Positions 15,069 to 17,997 of a stretch of 17,997 bases of DNA are shown here, one piece after another. The stretch's first letter is position 1. Each line of letters starts with the position of its first letter. The DNA is taken from NCBI GenBank assembly GCA_016926925.1, contig JAFGNQ010000162.1:1-17997 (forward strand). Reading direction: 5' to 3'. Under the pieces are notes generated by a model. The model made no database searches. It worked only from the letters and a program-made list of their open reading frames with translations, and was not told the DNA's origin. The position numbers were made by a program, and so were the translations under genes. Source of the DNA: Candidatus Aminicenantota bacterium. GTDB taxonomy: Bacteria; Acidobacteriota; Aminicenantia; Aminicenantales; Aminicenantaceae.

Positions 15069-15554
15069 ATGCAAATTGAAATGAAAATCAAAGGGTTGGT
15101 GGTCGACCCCATATCCAAAATGCCGATCGTTGTCCTCGAAGACAGCAAAAGCGAGCACATGCTTCCCATTTGGATCGGAGTTTTCGAGGCCAACGCCATC
15201 GCCCTCAAGATGGAAAACATTGCCACCCCCCGACCCATGACTCACGACCTGCTTCAAAATCTCTTAGAGAAATTCGAAATTCCCGTGGTAAAAATCGTGG
15301 TCAATGATGTAAGGGACAACACGTTTTATGCCAAAATATTCTGCCGCTATGCCGATGATATTTATGCTATCGACTCCAGGCCTTCGGATGCCATCGCCCT
15401 CGCTCTCCGTATGGACGTGCCTATTTTTGTCGAAGAGGAGGTCGTCAAAAAGGCGCACAGTCTCAAATTCGATGAAAACCTCGAAGACTCGGAGAAACTG
15501 AAAAAATGGCTGGAGAGCTTAAAACCGGAAGACTTCGGTAAGTATAAGATGTGA
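15069..15554 (+). CDS. Bifunctional nuclease family protein (DUF151)
   Basis: A 161-aa protein that covers the whole DUF151/BFN domain. Family landmarks are the opening MKIKGLVVDP, VVLEDSKSEHMLPIWIG with the conserved IG turn, RPMTHDLLQNLLEKF, and YAIDSRPSDAIALALRMDVPIFVEEEV. Plant BFN proteins have DNase and RNase activity, and in bacteria the domain also occurs in proteins of unknown role; a bacterial substrate is not established here. Two ATGs stand in tandem (15066 and 15069). I prefer 15069, because GGAGG (15059-15063) is only 2 nt from the first but 5 nt from the second. The C-terminal extension (about 135-161) is Lys/Glu rich. It is transcribed alone from a strong promoter and converges on lptFG. 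Confidence 0.93.
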   Translation: MQIEMKIKGLVVDPISKMPIVVLEDSKSEHMLPIWIGVFEANAIALKMENIATPRPMTHDLLQNLLEKFEIPVVKIVVNDVRDNTFYAKIFCRYADDIYAIDSRPSDAIALALRMDVPIFVEEEVVKKAHSLKFDENLEDSEKLKKWLESLKPEDFGKYKM

Positions 15555-15780
15555 GCGTCGGGCTCCTCTTGTGCACGCCCCCGCCCTCCCGGAGGCGGCG
15601 GCTCGTCAAAGTCCGATTTCGTTGGAAGCCCCACCCACCTTTTTTATGCGGCGCAAAAAGACAGTGACGAGCACCAGATCATTTCCCACAGCTCTCTCTA
15701 ATTTTTGCGGAAACGGCAACCAAAGCCAGGCGTTCGCCCAGGTTATACAAGGGGGAGTAACGGATCAAAATCAGCGCAAA
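15555..15780. other. Spacer between convergent genes with GC-rich hairpin
   Basis: No gene is supported here. CCGCC (15581-15585) pairs with GGCGG (15594-15598) in a GC-rich hairpin placed where a terminator is expected for the BFN gene, but no T-tract follows. GGCGTTCGCC near 15729-15738 is a 10-nt palindrome. Neither is a convincing intrinsic terminator. Confidence 0.3.
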
Positions 15781-17997
15781 TCAAGTGCGTAACCGAAAAA
15801 CGAAATAAAGTCCGAGCAACCCGAATAAAAGATTGGGGCCCCAGGAAGCCCAAAAAGGACTCAAGTAGTTCACATAACCCAGGCTCTTGAAGATCCCGAT
15901 AGCTCCCCAGTATATGATAACGATACCCATACTCAGACCGAGTCCCACCAGAGTGCCTTTTTTCCCCATTGAAAAAGCAAACGGAATACCGAGAAGCGTG
16001 ACGACAAAAGCGACAATAGGAAAAGACGTTTTGTACTGAAGATCGACTTTGAATCGCACCGTTGAAAAGTTTTTCTCCTCGATTTCGCGAATGTAAGATC
16101 CCAGCTCTCCGTAATTCATCTGGTCCGGCTCTTTCCAATCTTTAAAGAAATAATTCATGCTTTCCATATCGGAGAGAACCATTTCATCTTTTTTCTCGAA
16201 AAGGACGGGCCTGTCGCTCTCGAAGGTCCTGTACCAAGCTTTGGTCAGCAGCAGACCGGAATCTTGAAGATAGCCTTTTTCGGAAAAAATCCTTCTTTTC
16301 AACGCCCATTCACGGGGATCTATCTCGTATACGGTAAGACGGCTGAAGGCGGAAGCGGCTTGATCGAAATAGCCGTAGTTGTAGATTTTGGTACCATCCC
16401 TGCTGAGCACCCAGCGGCGGTCGAGGTTCCGGTAGGTTCGCGGAGGGACATCGTTTATCCGAAACCAAATTTCTTCAGCCTTCTTGTTGGAAAAAGGGAA
16501 AACGGTTTCCTGGATATAAAGGGAAAAAAAACTCACCAGAATCCCCATGAAAAGAACAGGGACAACGATGCGGTAAAGGCTGACTCCGCAGGCTTTCAAA
16601 GCGGTCGTTTCATTGAACTTGGTCAACAGACCCAAACACAGCAGGGTTGAGACCAGGGCTGTAACCGGGAGGACATAACGGATAAACTCCGGAAGCTTGT
16701 GCCAGATGAAAGCGAAGAGCATACTCATCGGTTTATTGTGTTCGTATAAGCTGCCTATGCGATCAAAAAAAGTCACAATCGCAAAAATAAAAATCATACT
16801 GATAAATGCCATGAGGAAAACAGTCAGGTACTTGCGGAGTATGTACCGGTCAAGGATATTTGGGAAAGGGAGAGTCACACGCAAGGGATATCGTGCTGCT
16901 TCCTCCGACGTGGATGTGGCATGATCGTCTTTTCGTTTGAACAAACGAATCAGGGAAGAAAAGGGAGATGTCTCTCTCACCGATTTGACGAAGAGGTAGA
17001 GCCCCACCAAGGCGAAGAAAATATTCGGACCCCACATACCTACAAGGGGGGAAATCTTGCCGTCCATGGCCAGTTGCTCTCCGGCCGTAATCAGAATGTA
17101 ATAGACCAGTATGATTCCTATACTGATGGTGAAACCGCTTGTTCGCCCCCCTTTTCTTGTGGAGGCGCCCAGCGGCAGTCCAAGCAGAGCGAAAATGAAA
17201 CAAGAGAAGGGCAGGGCGAATTTTTTGTGTATCTCGATCCAGTGAGAGATGAAATTCCTTCTCAGTTCCAAAGCGGCCGCCTTGTTGGGTGGCTCGTCGG
17301 GAGCTTCCGCCAATTTTGTCTGAAGAAGGCGCACATCTCTGTTCAGCTCTTTGATGTCTTTTTCTCTCACGCCCTTTTTATCACTTCGAGGAGCAAAAAA
17401 ACCCTGCAAAGGGAGGTCCTCTTCAAGAGTTCTGAATGTGGTCACCCGGTACTTCTCCGGCTCGGATAACGGATATGTGTGGAGAACTCCGTTGTGCAAA
17501 ACCAGAGAGGCGTTTTTCTCCTCCTCGAAGATGTTCAGTTCACCGCTTTTGGCGAAAATAACTTTCGGCTCTTCACGGGGCTCCGAAAAGTATACAAAAA
17601 TATTTCTCCATTTATCGTCGTTGTCGATGTCTTGAATGTAGATAACGGCATTTTGGATGGATTCATTGAATGTTCGCGGTTTGATGTTGAGCTGGACTCT
17701 GGAAAGCACGGATTTTCGGAACATCTGAACCCAACGATAGTTTGCATGCGGTGTCAGATAGAGAGTGAGGAAGGACGTGGCCGCAAATCCCAAAAAAGCG
17801 AATATGAGAACCGGCCGCAGCAAGCGCTTGTACCCCACACCCAGGGTTTTAAAGGCGATAATCTCGGAATCCGACGAAAGACGGCTCAACCCGGCCAGAA
17901 TTCCGACCGCCACCGACATCGGCAGGGTAAAAGCCAGCACCGAAGGCATGAGGAAGAGAAGAAGAAACAGGACGTCCTTCAACGGAACTCCTTTCGT
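15781..17997 (-). CDS. lptFG: Fused LptF-LptG lipopolysaccharide export permease (partial, 5' end off the window)
   Basis: At least 738 codons, open to the right edge. It carries two complete-looking YjgP/YjgQ units in one frame. The first unit (16975-17997) starts mid-protein: THR-LYS-GVPLKD at the edge is internal in LptF proteins, so about 50 N-terminal residues, including TM1, are missing and the TTG at 17980-17982 is not the true start. It shows LSSDSEIIAFKTLGV, a large periplasmic beta-jellyroll and three closing helices. A charged linker (16860-16974) leads directly into ILDRYILRKYL, the classic LptG N-terminus without a Met, then six helices and a second jellyroll to the stop. LptF and LptG normally form a heterodimer with LptB2 and LptC that pulls LPS from the inner membrane. 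Here both halves are one chain. LptB, LptC, LptA and LptD are not in the window. Confidence 0.93.
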   Translation of the reverse strand, partial: TKGVPLKDVLFLLLFLMPSVLAFTLPMSVAVGILAGLSRLSSDSEIIAFKTLGVGYKRLLRPVLIFAFLGFAATSFLTLYLTPHANYRWVQMFRKSVLSRVQLNIKPRTFNESIQNAVIYIQDIDNDDKWRNIFVYFSEPREEPKVIFAKSGELNIFEEEKNASLVLHNGVLHTYPLSEPEKYRVTTFRTLEEDLPLQGFFAPRSDKKGVREKDIKELNRDVRLLQTKLAEAPDEPPNKAAALELRRNFISHWIEIHKKFALPFSCFIFALLGLPLGASTRKGGRTSGFTISIGIILVYYILITAGEQLAMDGKISPLVGMWGPNIFFALVGLYLFVKSVRETSPFSSLIRLFKRKDDHATSTSEEAARYPLRVTLPFPNILDRYILRKYLTVFLMAFISMIFIFAIVTFFDRIGSLYEHNKPMSMLFAFIWHKLPEFIRYVLPVTALVSTLLCLGLLTKFNETTALKACGVSLYRIVVPVLFMGILVSFFSLYIQETVFPFSNKKAEEIWFRINDVPPRTYRNLDRRWVLSRDGTKIYNYGYFDQAASAFSRLTVYEIDPREWALKRRIFSEKGYLQDSGLLLTKAWYRTFESDRPVLFEKKDEMVLSDMESMNYFFKDWKEPDQMNYGELGSYIREIEEKNFSTVRFKVDLQYKTSFPIVAFVVTLLGIPFAFSMGKKGTLVGLGLSMGIVIIYWGAIGIFKSLGYVNYLSPFWASWGPNLLFGLLGLYFVFRLRT

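Noticed and set aside
16882..16906. Separate translation start for LptG inside the linker
   Set aside because: GGAGG is 17 nt from the in-frame TTG, too far for normal initiation, and no ATG or GTG is suitably placed.
17980..17982. TTG as the start of the LptFG protein
   Set aside because: The frame stays open to the window edge and the residues before it (TKGVP) fit the conserved interior of LptF, so the true start is outside.

Overview
The window looks like chromosomal DNA of a Gram-negative bacterium. It encodes an LPS-export permease (LptF/LptG), a MltG transglycosylase and several signal-peptide proteins that imply a periplasm. The mix of a zinc-ribbon Ser/Thr kinase with TolB-like and TPR domains, a secreted protease-TPR protein, a fused LptF-LptG and a bacterial endonuclease Q suggests Acidobacteriota or Aminicenantota-type lineages. 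That placement is inference from gene content only, because there is no rRNA in the window. I see no insertion sequence, integrase, phage gene or CRISPR array, so this reads as ordinary, stable chromosome.

Layout. 98-3205 (-): membrane-anchored Ser/Thr kinase with its own promoter. 3411-3485 (-): tRNA-Gly(GCC) with its own promoter. 3736-4956 (-): an exported or membrane-anchored protein of unknown function, read from a perfect TTGACA-N17-TATAAT promoter with a leader of about 145 nt. Back to back with it, on the + strand, is the ddl-ruvX-mltG operon (5213-7699) with overlapping genes and a hairpin hiding the ruvX ribosome-binding site. Next come two separately promoted secreted proteins: an unknown 360-aa protein (7873-8955) and a trypsin-like protease with 11 TPRs (9259-11178). 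They are followed by an endonuclease Q (11391-12683), a ClC anion channel/transporter with CBS and TrkA-C domains (12889-14889) and a bifunctional-nuclease-family protein (15069-15554). Converging from the right edge on the - strand is a fused LptF-LptG permease (15781 to beyond 17997) whose N-terminus lies outside the window.

How the genes fit together. Cell-envelope work dominates: D-Ala-D-Ala synthesis (Ddl), glycan-strand cleavage (MltG), LPS export (LptFG), envelope signalling (kinase) and secreted proteins. DNA maintenance is the second theme: RuvX, and an EndoQ that ends in a textbook beta-clamp-binding pentapeptide. Seven promoters with exactly 17-nt spacers can be read, which supports a housekeeping sigma-70-like factor with classical recognition.

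The most noteworthy observations are the QLSLF tail on EndoQ, the LptF-LptG fusion, the ClC with His in the selectivity motif and no internal proton glutamate, and the ddl/ruvX junction hairpin. I did not find a clearly new multi-gene system. The best leads are these unusual proteins and leader RNAs.
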